From: Maribellus sp. CM-23
GTDB lineage: Bacteria > Bacteroidota > Bacteroidia > Bacteroidales > Prolixibacteraceae
Direction of reading: 5' to 3'
Assembly: GCF_021354595.1 (NCBI RefSeq)
Contig: NZ_JADWYJ010000005.1
Coordinates: 544,526-608,525 of the forward strand
DNA length: 64,000 nucleotides
The notes under the pieces are model-generated. The model was not told the DNA's origin. It saw only the letters and a list, made by a program, of their open reading frames with translations, and did not search any database. Shown in pieces: positions 42,990 to 51,873 of this stretch (position 1 is the first letter of the stretch; every line of letters starts with the position of its first letter). Made by a program: the position numbers and the translations under genes.

Positions 42990-44948
42990 TTATTCAGGAG
43001 TCAATTCAATTTTCTGAACGTTCTTGGCAATTTCAATGCGGTTGATCAGCGAGTCAATGACGGTTTCATACAGCTGGTCGCCCAAAACCAGGTCTTCAAT
43101 TCCGTCATCGATGTTGGGGTTGTCGTTTACTTCTACCACGTATACTTTTCCGCCGATCATTTTCAGGTCCACGCCGTAAAGTCCGTCGCCGATCAGTGCC
43201 GCAGCTTTTAGGGCGGTTTTCAGAACAATTTCCGGAACATCGCTGATGCTCAGTGTTTCGGCATCGCCGGCCTGGTCCTTCTCCATTACTTTCCAGTTGT
43301 AGATCTGCCAGTGGTTCTCCGACATGTAGTATTTACAGGCAAACAGCGGCTTGTTGTCAAGGATCCCGATTCGCCAGTCAAATTCCGAGTACAGGAATTC
43401 CTGGCACACCACCATGTCCGAACGTTTGAAAAGTTTGTCAAGCGCTTTCATCGCATCGTCTTCGTTTTCCACCTTAAACACACCCAGCGAGAAGGCGCTG
43501 TCGGGTTGTTTGAGTACCAGCGGAAAACTCATGGTTTCGAGCTGTTTCCGGGTAAAAAGGTTCTTGGTGAAAACCGTGGTTTGCGGCGTCGGAATTTTAT
43601 GCTTCCTGAATATCTCGTTTTGGTAGATCTTGTTCGAGCATTTCAGTATCGACCACGGGTCGTCGATCACCACCAGGCCTTCGGCATAGGCAATGCGCGA
43701 GAACTCGTAGGTGTAGTCGTTCACATTGGTGGTTTCCCGGATAAAAAGGGCGTCAAACTCGTTGATTTTGTCGATGTCTTTTTTGGTGATAAACTCAACG
43801 TACATGCCTTTCCGGTTGGCAATGGTCTTAAATTTCTGCAACGCCACTTCCGACGACGGCGGCGTTTCCTCGTCGGGTTTTACAAGGATGGCAATGTCGT
43901 ATTTAAAGTTGGTAAGCTTGGGTTTGGTAAAGCGTTTTTTGCTGAAATACTTCTGTGCAAATTCATACATGTGATTCAGCTCTTTGTCGCTTAGCTTGGG
44001 CAAGGTAAGCACCTGTATGTCTTTGATCAGCCACTTGTCGTGTTTGATAAAATCGACACGGAACAAAGGAGCTTCAAAAAGCTGGTAGAGTTTCATAGCC
44101 AGCGACTTAAAGCCGCGGGTGCTGGTTTGCCCAAAAAATACCTTGAGTGAAAAGCTGTTGGTTTTTTCTTTGTTCAGCGCCCGGTTTATCTCTTCTTCAA
44201 TGTCAAAAGCCGCCGAATGTACCACGTTCAGCAGCCTGAAATCGCGGATTGTGGCTGTGCTGGGAATGACGCGTTGCCCCCGGGCCGAAGCCAGCAGCGA
44301 AACATAGTAGCCGTAGCTTTGGTATTTGTACGAACTGCACAGGTTGAAGATTCTGAATTCGGTGCTGTTCTGGTAAACCGGGTTGCTGATGTATTCCTTT
44401 ACCGTAATGATCTTGGCTTCCACCTCCATAAACGACCACTTGTAGGGCTGGTTGATCACAATAACGTTGGTGGTTTTATTGGTAGGCGAATACACGTTGG
44501 TGGTGCATTCCATCTTTACGGCATCTTCTCCTTCCGAGTAATAGTCGGTCTTCCCCGAAACAATTTTGAAGCCGCGGGCCTGGTACCAGGCAATCAGTTG
44601 TTTGTTTTTGGAACTGGCTTCGAGCAGAATTTTTTCATACTGATTCCGGTTGGCCAGCTCAAAAACATGTTTCAACAGGAGGTCGCCATAGCCTTTTCCC
44701 TGAAGTTCGGGTAAAATCGCAATCGAATAAATGCGGATCGATCGCTGGTATTTAAACAAAGTGATGGAGCCGATCGCGTCTTTTCTGCCGTTTCGGGCTT
44801 CAACGATCAACACTTCCTGAAATTCGCTTACTATGCTATGGCGGATGTTTTTTCTTGAATTTTGCTGAAAGGGAGAAAAACATAACTTTTCCAGCTTAAC
44901 GAGGAAATCAAGGTCCTCAATGGTCGATTTTCTGATGCTTACGTTCAT
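42990..44948 (-). CDS. GNAT-RLAN-ATP-grasp (RimK-like) fusion protein
   Basis: A 652-residue protein with three parts. Residues 1-150 are a GNAT acetyltransferase (ILPELQGKGYGDLLLKHVFEL, the acetyl-CoA loop). Residues about 165-350 match the RLAN domain that precedes RimK-like ligases (FRIFNLCSSYKYQSYGYYVSLLASARG). Residues 420-640 are an ATP-grasp ligase (FPLVLKQPDSAFSLGVFKV, the metal-binding EVNDNPNID). RimK-like enzymes add amino acids to a carboxyl group, so this is a likely peptide ligase with a built-in acetyltransferase. Its substrate is unknown. Confidence 0.9.
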   Translation of the reverse strand: MNVSIRKSTIEDLDFLVKLEKLCFSPFQQNSRKNIRHSIVSEFQEVLIVEARNGRKDAIGSITLFKYQRSIRIYSIAILPELQGKGYGDLLLKHVFELANRNQYEKILLEASSKNKQLIAWYQARGFKIVSGKTDYYSEGEDAVKMECTTNVYSPTNKTTNVIVINQPYKWSFMEVEAKIITVKEYISNPVYQNSTEFRIFNLCSSYKYQSYGYYVSLLASARGQRVIPSTATIRDFRLLNVVHSAAFDIEEEINRALNKEKTNSFSLKVFFGQTSTRGFKSLAMKLYQLFEAPLFRVDFIKHDKWLIKDIQVLTLPKLSDKELNHMYEFAQKYFSKKRFTKPKLTNFKYDIAILVKPDEETPPSSEVALQKFKTIANRKGMYVEFITKKDIDKINEFDALFIRETTNVNDYTYEFSRIAYAEGLVVIDDPWSILKCSNKIYQNEIFRKHKIPTPQTTVFTKNLFTRKQLETMSFPLVLKQPDSAFSLGVFKVENEDDAMKALDKLFKRSDMVVCQEFLYSEFDWRIGILDNKPLFACKYYMSENHWQIYNWKVMEKDQAGDAETLSISDVPEIVLKTALKAAALIGDGLYGVDLKMIGGKVYVVEVNDNPNIDDGIEDLVLGDQLYETVIDSLINRIEIAKNVQKIELTPE

Positions 44949-45241
44949 GATTTTATATACTCACAGGCAAACAGCGGGTTAACTGTCGCTTGATAAACAA
45001 CCATTTATTTTTGTTCTTTACTCTATTGGGAGAATAGTGTGAGAATCGCATTTAATTTATTGCTAATTAATTGTTTGCGTTCTTTTCTGCTTTCTCTTTT
45101 AACGGGAGTGAATATACAGATATTTCAAATTGAATGTTCAGGTGAGGCACAGTTCTTCAAAAAATATTAACCCCGGGTAAAGAGGTGATTGTAAAGGCTT
45201 GGTATTCGCTGCGGTTGGCAAGTCTGTATGATAAGAAGCCG
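44949..45241. other. Intergenic region between GNAT-RLAN-ATP-grasp gene and MFS gene
   Basis: An AT-rich gap of 293 bp with no gene, strong hairpin or promoter that I can support. It must contain the promoter of the minus-strand GNAT fusion gene. Confidence 0.4.
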
Positions 45242-46423
45242 TCAATTTTCCGGTGTTTTTTCAATGCGAACCAAGGCGAAAATAACGATCAGCATAACAA
45301 ACGCGAGTCCGGCCCCGGTCAGGAAGGCGGCGTCGAGTCCTTTTAATGCGTAGAACATTCCTACCAGCAGAGGGCCAAAAGTTTGCCCCGAGCGCAGCAC
45401 CATCGAATTGAGCGACATAAAAGCGGCGCGTTCGTTCATGGCGGCGAAACCCACCATCATGTTCTGAATGGAAGGAATGATAACGCCGTGCCCCACGCCA
45501 AAAACGATCACCGAGAAGCCCAGCATCCAGTAGTTTCCGGAAATAAGCATCAGCAAAGAGGCCGCAAGGTAGGCGCTGCTGCCCAGTATCAGTTGCCTTT
45601 TTAGTCCCAGCAGCTGGTTGATTTTTCCCAGTTGTGAGCTCATAAGCGCCGTGGTAACCGACATCAGCGACATCATCAGGCCGATGTGGTACGAATCGGC
45701 ACCGAGCCGTTTTTCCATCATCAGCGGGAAATAGGTAAGGTAAGTACCGTACAAAATCAGGAAGATCATAAAATTGATGATCAGCAATCCCCAAACGGTT
45801 CGCTGGTTAATGGTTTTCCAAACCCGTCCGAAATAAGAACGCAGCCCGGATTTGTTGTGGGGTTCCGGATTGTTCAGCCCGTTCATCACCCAAAAGCCCA
45901 GTGGAATGGCGAGCAGGGGAAGCAGGAAAATGTACTGCCACCCAAAAATGGCAATAACGCCGCCCAGTGCAGGGTAGGAGGCGGTACCAATGCTCAGAAC
46001 ACTGGCATTGTAGCCCATCACGGCGGTGCGTTGTTTGCCTTCAAACAGGTCGCCCACCAGGGTTATGTTCATACTCGACAGCGAACTGGCGCCCACGCCC
46101 TGCAAAAAGCGAAGCCCCAGCAACCAGTAAAAGCCGGGGGCAAACATACAGGCCGCGCCGGCTACACCAAACAAAAAGAGCGAGGGAATCAGTACTTTTT
46201 TTCGGCCGTAGTGATCGGCCAGCATTCCGGTAAAAGGCGTCAGGAAAATACCCGGCAAGGTGAAGGCGACAATCAGCAAACCCACCTGCTCGGGGCGAAT
46301 GTCAAAATAACGGATGATATCGGGGAAAGCCGGGGTGATACTGGCCACACCCATCATGGCGGTGAGTGTAACGCCAAATATGATGTAAAGATTTTTATTT
46401 CTGAATACCGATTCGTCCTTCAT
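45242..46423 (-). CDS. Major facilitator superfamily transporter
   Basis: A 393-residue MFS protein with twelve predicted helices. From the ATG at 46423 (MKDESVFRNKNLY) the first helix starts at once; the 36-codon upstream extension carries no membrane segment. The MFS loop GMLADHYGRKKVLIP between helices 2 and 3 is intact and the second-half equivalent is degenerate. It resembles drug/metabolite antiporters (DHA1-like), but the substrate is not predictable. It is read in the same direction as the DoxDA gene, which has a terminator before it. Confidence 0.92.
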   Translation of the reverse strand: MKDESVFRNKNLYIIFGVTLTAMMGVASITPAFPDIIRYFDIRPEQVGLLIVAFTLPGIFLTPFTGMLADHYGRKKVLIPSLFLFGVAGAACMFAPGFYWLLGLRFLQGVGASSLSSMNITLVGDLFEGKQRTAVMGYNASVLSIGTASYPALGGVIAIFGWQYIFLLPLLAIPLGFWVMNGLNNPEPHNKSGLRSYFGRVWKTINQRTVWGLLIINFMIFLILYGTYLTYFPLMMEKRLGADSYHIGLMMSLMSVTTALMSSQLGKINQLLGLKRQLILGSSAYLAASLLMLISGNYWMLGFSVIVFGVGHGVIIPSIQNMMVGFAAMNERAAFMSLNSMVLRSGQTFGPLLVGMFYALKGLDAAFLTGAGLAFVMLIVIFALVRIEKTPEN

Positions 46424-46502
46424 GTTCCCTGATTGAATCCAACCAAAGGTACGCAAATTCAGAAAACGCAACGCGGGCCTTTTGCAATGGTAAGTTTGGA
46501 TG

Positions 46503-46534
46503 AAAAGGAGTGCCGCCTGCGTTGGCAACACCCC
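46503..46534 (-). terminator. Terminator of the DoxDA-like gene
   Basis: Minus strand GGGGTGTTGCC and GGCGGCACTCC pair with three G-U pairs around a 6-nt loop, followed by TTTTC; it lies just after the stop at 46547. Confidence 0.7.
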
Positions 46535-46546
46535 TTTTTCAGGTTT

Positions 46547-47566
46547 CTACATTTCTACCTTGCTTTCCCATTCCAATCCGCTGATGTCGACGAGTTTTAA
46601 TGTGTACTCTTCCCGGTCGTTCAGTTCAACACCGGAAAGCGGAATATTTAAAGTGGCCTTTGCTCCCAGCGGAATAACCAGGCTGTGTTTGCCCGGTTTA
46701 ACTTTGGCCACATAGCGGTTATCGATGTTTTGCACGGGGAAGCCGGCCAGGTCTTTGCCTGTCTGCTCCAGGATCACATTCCCGTTTTTATCCAGCAATT
46801 GTATCCCAATCAGAAACGAGCCATACACATCGGCGCCCTCTACCCGGTAGATTTCAAACTGCAGGCTTTGGTTCCGAACACCTGCATCGGTGATTTCGAT
46901 CTTAGGTTTTACCGATTTGTTGTGCAGTGTTCCCCACACTCCGCCATGGAAAATCTGGTTGGTGAACAGTGTCAGAAACAATATGGCCAGAGCTCCGCCG
47001 AGTACCCACGGTTTGATATTTTTGAGCGGAAGTTCCCCTGACCCGAGCCAGGCAAACCATTTTGTTTGGGTGAATTTCATTTTCCGGTTTATCAGCCACT
47101 GGTCGATGGAGTAGGAACCACTTCCACTCAGGAAAAGCGTAAATCCGCTGGCAATACCCAGCACCCCGATTTGCCATTCGTCGAGACAAGTGGTGCCGAT
47201 CCAGCCCGAGCCCAGCAAAATACCGGTGGCTAATCCGAAAACACCCAAGCTCATCAGGCGGGTAAAGAAGCCAAGCATGATGAGCAAACCGACAATTGCT
47301 TCAATAATGGTGAACACCACCATGGCCAGCCACAGTTGCTCGGGATGGGTGACCAGGTGCTCGATAATAGGTTTTATCCCAAGTGCGTTGGGAAGAAAGT
47401 GGTTGAATTTTTCGCCAATGTAACCCGCTACTTCGGGATCCAGTTTATCCACCAGAATTACCCTGCGCCAAAAGGCGGAAAAATAGGTCCAGCCAACTAC
47501 CAGCCGGATCGACAAACTAAAAAGTCCGGCCATGTTGTTGGCCGGTGTGTGCATATTGTTTTTCAT
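46547..47566 (-). CDS. DoxD/DoxA-fused thiosulfate:quinone oxidoreductase-like protein
   Basis: A 339-residue protein. Residues 10-215 are a DoxD/DoxX-type four-helix membrane domain (LFSLSIRLVVGWTYFSAFWRR, LMSLGVFGLATGILLG). Residues about 220-339 are a DoxA-like periplasmic beta domain (GGVWGTLHNKSVKPKIEI, PVQNIDNRYVAKVKPGKHSLVIPLG). In the archaeon Acidianus the two parts are separate subunits of thiosulfate:quinone oxidoreductase; in Bacteroidota they are often fused. Activity here is inferred, and the thiosulfate role is unproven in this phylum as far as I know. Confidence 0.85.
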   Translation of the reverse strand: MKNNMHTPANNMAGLFSLSIRLVVGWTYFSAFWRRVILVDKLDPEVAGYIGEKFNHFLPNALGIKPIIEHLVTHPEQLWLAMVVFTIIEAIVGLLIMLGFFTRLMSLGVFGLATGILLGSGWIGTTCLDEWQIGVLGIASGFTLFLSGSGSYSIDQWLINRKMKFTQTKWFAWLGSGELPLKNIKPWVLGGALAILFLTLFTNQIFHGGVWGTLHNKSVKPKIEITDAGVRNQSLQFEIYRVEGADVYGSFLIGIQLLDKNGNVILEQTGKDLAGFPVQNIDNRYVAKVKPGKHSLVIPLGAKATLNIPLSGVELNDREEYTLKLVDISGLEWESKVEM

Positions 47567-47757
47567 TGTAATGTATTAAATGCTTGTTTGTATGGTGCTT
47601 ATCTCCTTAGCGGTTTTGTGCAAACGGCCTTTAACTGAAAGAAGAATCCTTCTTCCGATGATAAAGCAGCAGATTGCATTCTCTGAACCATGCAAAACTT
47701 TGCTTCAGGGATAAGCCTGTAATTTATTTTGTAAATGAATGTGTTGGAAGCGGCTGA

Positions 47758-48138
47758 TTACAGCAGATCAAACTTTAAGCGTTTGTAGAGGATGTAAAGT
47801 GGTTGCTTGCCGGGTTCCTCTGTGCGGGAAATAGCCGGAAATGCGGGAGCTTCGGCTTTTCTTTCGGCAGGCAGATGCAGTGTTCCCAGTGTTGCGGCGA
47901 GTAATTTCAGCGGGTTAAGCTGAGGCGTAGCGACAGAAGCCAGGTTCACCTGTTCCGAAAGCTGGCAGTTGTGCCCCGAGGCCGGCGTTGCTTTGGTTTG
48001 ATTGAGCGGGCGATGGTAGTCGGCACCGATTGCCTTAAAGGCAGGTTCTTTTACCGAACACGAAGCCAGCGCAAACAAAGCAAAAAGTACCAGCGGTACC
48101 TGCCGTAACAAATGAATATGTCGCCTGAGTTTTTGCAT
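47758..48138 (-). CDS. Small hypothetical lipoprotein
   Basis: A 126-residue protein with a lipoprotein signal (PLVLFALFALASCS), a proline- and alanine-rich middle and the end IPLYILYKRLKFDLL-like (LYILYKRLKF). No known domain. Small exported proteins with this layout occur in many Bacteroidota beside transporter genes; I cannot assign a function. A competing frame begins slightly upstream but lacks a signal. Confidence 0.6.
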   Translation of the reverse strand: MQKLRRHIHLLRQVPLVLFALFALASCSVKEPAFKAIGADYHRPLNQTKATPASGHNCQLSEQVNLASVATPQLNPLKLLAATLGTLHLPAERKAEAPAFPAISRTEEPGKQPLYILYKRLKFDLL

Positions 48139-48377
48139 CCTTTCGATTGACTAAACACGCAAGTATAGTAAAAGTTCGGGATGCGGGCGAATTTGGGACG
48201 ACGTAAATTCCTTTAGCCACTTTTAAATTGAGTGTAGCTGATTACAAGTGTTTGGCACTTAAGTGGTACATTCGTAGTTGATTCCCGGAGGGCAGTGAGC
48301 TTCTGATTACAACGAAAAAGTGCAGACTTAGGCAGTGGTATCTTGTTCCAATTTCTCCCGGCTGAGCGGAGGCAATG

Positions 48378-49307
48378 TTAAAACCATTGCCGTTTGCGGA
48401 ACAAGAGTACGCCCAAAAACGATAAAATCAGCGAACCCATCAGGATGGCAGGCATTGCCCACGCCGCGTTCTCCATAAAATTGGGCACGTTCATGCCAAA
48501 CAAACTGGCAATCAGGGTGGGGATCATCAAAATGATGGAAATAAGTGTGAGTTGTTTCATAACTACGTTCAGGTTGTTCGAGATAACCGAGGCAAAAGCA
48601 TCCATCATACCGGCCTGGATGTCGGAATAGATCTGTGCCATTTCCAGCGCCTGCTTGTTTTCGATAAAGGCATCTTCCAGCAGGTCTTCGTAGATCTCGG
48701 TGGTGATCTGTTTGGATTTCCGAAGCTTGGCCAGCACAATTTCGTTGGCTTTGATGGAGGTGATAAAATACACCAGGCATTTCTCCATTTTCAGCAGTTT
48801 GTTCAGCTCCTTGTTCTTGATCGATTTCTCCAGGTCCTGCTCAATCAGCGAAGTCATGTGGTTGATCTGCTTCAGGTAGCGCAGGTAAAGGTTGCCCGAG
48901 CGCAGAAACAAGCGAAGGATAAAGTTGATGCTGTCGGTGATTTGCTGGTATTGCTCGCGGAAAGGCGAAGGTTGTCCCATGGGCAGCACCTCGTTGTCTT
49001 GCAGGCAGAGCGTCACCGTAAAATTGTCGGCGATAAAAATGCCAAGCGGAACGGTCTGAAACGGCACGCCGTTGTTCCTGCTCTCCACCGGAATGCGGAG
49101 GATGATCAGTGACCAGCCGTCGTCAGACTCCACACGCGGACGTTCGTCCTGGTCGAGTATGTCGATGATAATATCGTCGGGTAATCCAAATTGATCGGTC
49201 AGTTTTTTGATTTCGTCAGGAGTTGGGTTGGTGACGTTGATCCAGCAACCTTTGCGCGGTTCATTGATTTCAACATAGCCACCGAATGTTTCGAAGATTT
49301 TAATCAT
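48378..49307 (-). CDS. CorA-family divalent metal transporter
   Basis: A 309-residue CorA-type channel for Mg2+ or a related ion. It has the large cytosolic N-terminal domain with NPTPDEIKKLTDQFGLPDDI, the long stalk helix, and two C-terminal membrane helices with the hallmark GMN in ASLFGMNVPNF. The periplasmic loop MENAAW is short. It is monocistronic with a leader of about 115 nt that can fold into alternative hairpins. Ion choice (Mg, Co, Zn) cannot be told. Confidence 0.93.
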   Translation of the reverse strand: MIKIFETFGGYVEINEPRKGCWINVTNPTPDEIKKLTDQFGLPDDIIIDILDQDERPRVESDDGWSLIILRIPVESRNNGVPFQTVPLGIFIADNFTVTLCLQDNEVLPMGQPSPFREQYQQITDSINFILRLFLRSGNLYLRYLKQINHMTSLIEQDLEKSIKNKELNKLLKMEKCLVYFITSIKANEIVLAKLRKSKQITTEIYEDLLEDAFIENKQALEMAQIYSDIQAGMMDAFASVISNNLNVVMKQLTLISIILMIPTLIASLFGMNVPNFMENAAWAMPAILMGSLILSFLGVLLFRKRQWF

Positions 49308-49316
49308 GGTGATGTC

Positions 49317-49360
49317 TCCTTACCTGTTTTGCCTGTAAGGAAACAGAAGGTCCCTTACAG
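49317..49360 (-). promoter_or_regulatory. Leader of the CorA gene with two mutually exclusive hairpins
   Basis: Minus strand: CTGTAAGG (49360-49353) pairs perfectly with CCTTACAG (49340-49333). The same 3' arm can instead pair as TCCTTAC (49341-49335) with GTAAGGA (49323-49317), which lies 9 nt before the start codon. The two folds compete, and only the second one would hide the start region. Confidence 0.55.
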
Positions 49361-49428
49361 AGAGTTACTACTAAATTTCTTATGACACGGGCCTTCGTCC
49401 ATTGATGTTTTCCTTAGAATTACGGGTG

Positions 49429-49436
49429 CAAAAGTA
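49429..49436 (-). promoter_or_regulatory. -7 promoter box of the CorA gene
   Basis: Minus strand TACTTTTG matches TAnnTTTG and gives a leader of about 115 nt. Confidence 0.55.
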
Positions 49437-49570
49437 AGGCTCTTGTGGCTAAATTGTCCTCTCTTTTCCATTTTTTTTCGGAAGTTTTAACCTTGGTGGT
49501 GCTAAGCAAGCTGGTACCGAGCTGCTTGCTTACGGCTGAATTTGGAGCAGGTTTGCGTAAAGAGTGTACG

Positions 49571-49617
49571 AAAAGAAAAGACCGCAAAACCCGTGTTTTA
49601 CCGGATGTTTTTGCGGT
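49571..49617 (-). terminator. Terminator of the TonB-like gene
   Basis: Minus strand ACCGCAAAA...TTTTGCGGT forms a 9-bp stem with a 19-nt loop, followed by CTTTTCTTTTC. It lies about 50 bp beyond the stop at 49670. The rest of the gap down to the CorA gene holds only that gene's promoter and leader. Confidence 0.75.
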
Positions 49618-49669
49618 TTATGTGAAACGTCTTGCGCTTTTTGAGTGAAGTTTCTTTCTTTAGTATGAA

Positions 49670-50479
49670 TCAGCAATCAGAGTTGCCCAGTGCGAATTCA
49701 AACTTCTGCTTTACTTTTTTACCGGTGGCGTCCTTAGCCGGTGTCCAGCCGGGCATTTGGCTGATGAGTTCAAGCAGTAAGTTATCCACTTCCGAGAATC
49801 CGGATGTTTTGGCAAGCCTGACATCGGAGACTTTACCTTCTTCTGTTACCTCGAAAAATATAAACATCGTTTGCAACTCTTCCGACTTAAAATGAGAAAC
49901 CGTTTTGTTGCTGTTCTCTTTTAAATAAGCAATCAGATTTTCATATCCTTGGCTAAACTGAGCTTCCTGCTCCGGTATCACGGTAAAGCTTACATTCATT
50001 TGTTTGGCTTCGAGGTTCCCGCTTAGGCTGTTTTCTGTTTTGTAATTTACTGTAATCGAAAAATCGTTGTTAATGGCTGTCGATTGCAACAGCTTTTTTT
50101 GTTTCGAATTTAAAATGTCGTTCTCTCCGGTGGCTTTTATCGCTACTCCATCTTGCACGCCCGAAATTTCGACCGATTCGTATTGTGCAATCCAGTTGTT
50201 TGGGTAATGCGGAATAATATCAATGAGTGACGATGCTTGCGAAAGAGCTTGCCTGGTAATCGGCCGGTTATGTTTGCCGCGAACGCTGTAATTCAGGTTG
50301 TAATTTATAACTCTTGCGGAACTGAATGAATAGGGTTGGGCATTGAATGACGCTGTAGTTGGAGAGCTTACGGTGTTTGCCTGAGTTGTTGTCTCTTCAG
50401 GTTGACAATCCCGGATTTCCATGCCGTCGTAACCAATTAAAACTAAAATGAGTGCTACTGAGAGAAGTCCTGTTTTCAT
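49670..50479 (-). CDS. Exported protein with C-terminal TonB-like domain
   Basis: A 269-residue protein with an N-terminal signal or anchor (LLSVALILVLIGYDG), a middle of unknown fold (residues 45-170), and a C-terminal TonB domain (residues about 195-265: FIFFEVTEEGKVSDVRLAKTSG, LISQMPGWTPAKDATGKKVKQ). It lacks the proline-rich spacer of a true TonB, so it may be a sensor or adaptor. It follows the membrane transcription factor gene by about 100 bp, same strand. Confidence 0.85.
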   Translation of the reverse strand: MKTGLLSVALILVLIGYDGMEIRDCQPEETTTQANTVSSPTTASFNAQPYSFSSARVINYNLNYSVRGKHNRPITRQALSQASSLIDIIPHYPNNWIAQYESVEISGVQDGVAIKATGENDILNSKQKKLLQSTAINNDFSITVNYKTENSLSGNLEAKQMNVSFTVIPEQEAQFSQGYENLIAYLKENSNKTVSHFKSEELQTMFIFFEVTEEGKVSDVRLAKTSGFSEVDNLLLELISQMPGWTPAKDATGKKVKQKFEFALGNSDC

Positions 50480-50581
50480 TTTGCGAATTGTTAATGTTAT
50501 TCAGTCAAAACTAATAAAGACTTGCCGCTCTTTTAATTAATGAATGTAAATTGATGTAAAACGAAGTGTAAAAGTTTCCGG

Positions 50582-51490
50582 CTAGTTTTCCATGGTCAGT
50601 TTATAGCCAATCCCGCGAATGTTGATGATTTTTAAGGTAGGATCTGCTTCCAGTTTTTTTCGAAGCCTGGAGATAAATACATCCAGGGTGCGCCCAATGT
50701 AGTCTCCTTCGTCTCCCCACACTTCTTTTAAAATATCGTTTCGGTTTACGGTCGTATTAACCTTCGAATATAAAAGGAAAAGCAGTTCCGATTCTTTGCC
50801 GGTGAGTTCGGTTCTTTCCGGCCCCAGTATAAGTTCCATTTTGTGGAGGTCGAATCGATATTCTCCGAGCGTAATTAGTTTGGAGTCATCAGAAGACCCA
50901 CGTCTTTTTTTTACCAGGAAGAATACGCTTGCGAGCAGGATCAGCACCACAATGATCACGGCCGATCCAACAAAAAACTTCCGGTTCTGACCGGGTGAAA
51001 ATTCTGCCAAAGATTCAGCAGGCGGTGATTGTTGCTGAACCACAGCTGGGATTGAATCCAAAATGGTAAACTGAATAAAATAGCATGCTTTGGGCTGAAC
51101 TCTTCCCTGACAGGGAACAATGGCGGAGTTAAGCGCATTGTCCACCTCGAAACTGTAAACCACCACCTCGTTTGGGCAGCTTTTAACCTCCACACGGTAA
51201 CTTTCGGCAATTTTGGTATCCACTACCACCTGGTTAATGGTGGCAACCAGTTGTTCAGGATCAAACTGAAAAACGGCTTCAAAACGCAGCGTGTATTGCT
51301 GCTTATCGCTTTCTACGGGCAAAACGAGCGACGTGCTGTCGCCGGAATGGAGGAGGATCTCATGCCCGATCATTCGCAGGGCCACAGCCACATGCTCTTC
51401 CGAAGAATTGTTTTGCGTTGTTCCCTGAAAGCCAAAAGCACAAAGCCAGATGCCTGTAATTAAGAGTTGTTTGAAATAGCTGTTCAACAT
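50582..51490 (-). CDS. ToxR-like membrane transcription factor with winged helix at C terminus
   Basis: A 302-residue protein with an unusual order: signal peptide (residues 1-26), periplasmic domain with Cys105, Cys127 and Cys136 (27-165), one membrane helix (172-193, VIIVVLILLASVFFLVKK), and a cytoplasmic OmpR/PhoB-type winged helix (205-300: ELTGKESELLFLLYSKVNTTVNRNDIL, DVFISRLRKKLEADPTL). It would bind DNA while reading a periplasmic signal directly. This is like ToxR in principle, but in the opposite orientation. The TonB-like gene downstream is the likely partner or target. Confidence 0.9.
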   Translation of the reverse strand: MLNSYFKQLLITGIWLCAFGFQGTTQNNSSEEHVAVALRMIGHEILLHSGDSTSLVLPVESDKQQYTLRFEAVFQFDPEQLVATINQVVVDTKIAESYRVEVKSCPNEVVVYSFEVDNALNSAIVPCQGRVQPKACYFIQFTILDSIPAVVQQQSPPAESLAEFSPGQNRKFFVGSAVIIVVLILLASVFFLVKKRRGSSDDSKLITLGEYRFDLHKMELILGPERTELTGKESELLFLLYSKVNTTVNRNDILKEVWGDEGDYIGRTLDVFISRLRKKLEADPTLKIINIRGIGYKLTMEN

Positions 51491-51633
51491 GCTGCAAATC
51501 TATTAGCTTAAGAAAGCAATTCAACCGCCAATTGTTCAATTTACATTATTTTACATTGTTGAAAGGAACGATGGCTTTCGGAATTGAAGATTTCTTTGAA
51601 ATACTGTTGAATGCCAATAGGCTCTGACAGCAA

Positions 51634-51852
51634 TTATTTAGAAGTGTCAGATTTTTTATTTCTCTTTTTCCCAACGGCAACCAAAATAACTCCCACGATA
51701 ATGGTGGGTAACCAAAGCATAAAAGAGAACATGCCAATTTTACTGACAACAGGATTTATGTTTCCCCGGTAGGTAAACACTGAAGCTCCTATGATAAACA
51801 TTAACGCTGCTAAGATGCTTATTGCAATTCCCAATTTACGGGTGCTTGTCAT
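51634..51852 (-). CDS. Small membrane protein of unknown function
   Basis: A 72-residue protein with two hydrophobic helices (IAISILAALMFIIGASVF and LWLPTIIVGVILVAV) and a basic tail KKRNKKSDTSK. It follows the fucosidase gene after 21 bp in the same direction and probably belongs to the same transcript. The overlapping alternative frame lacks these features. Confidence 0.65.
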   Translation of the reverse strand: MTSTRKLGIAISILAALMFIIGASVFTYRGNINPVVSKIGMFSFMLWLPTIIVGVILVAVGKKRNKKSDTSK

Positions 51853-51873
51853 AGTTGTGAATATTGGATGTTA

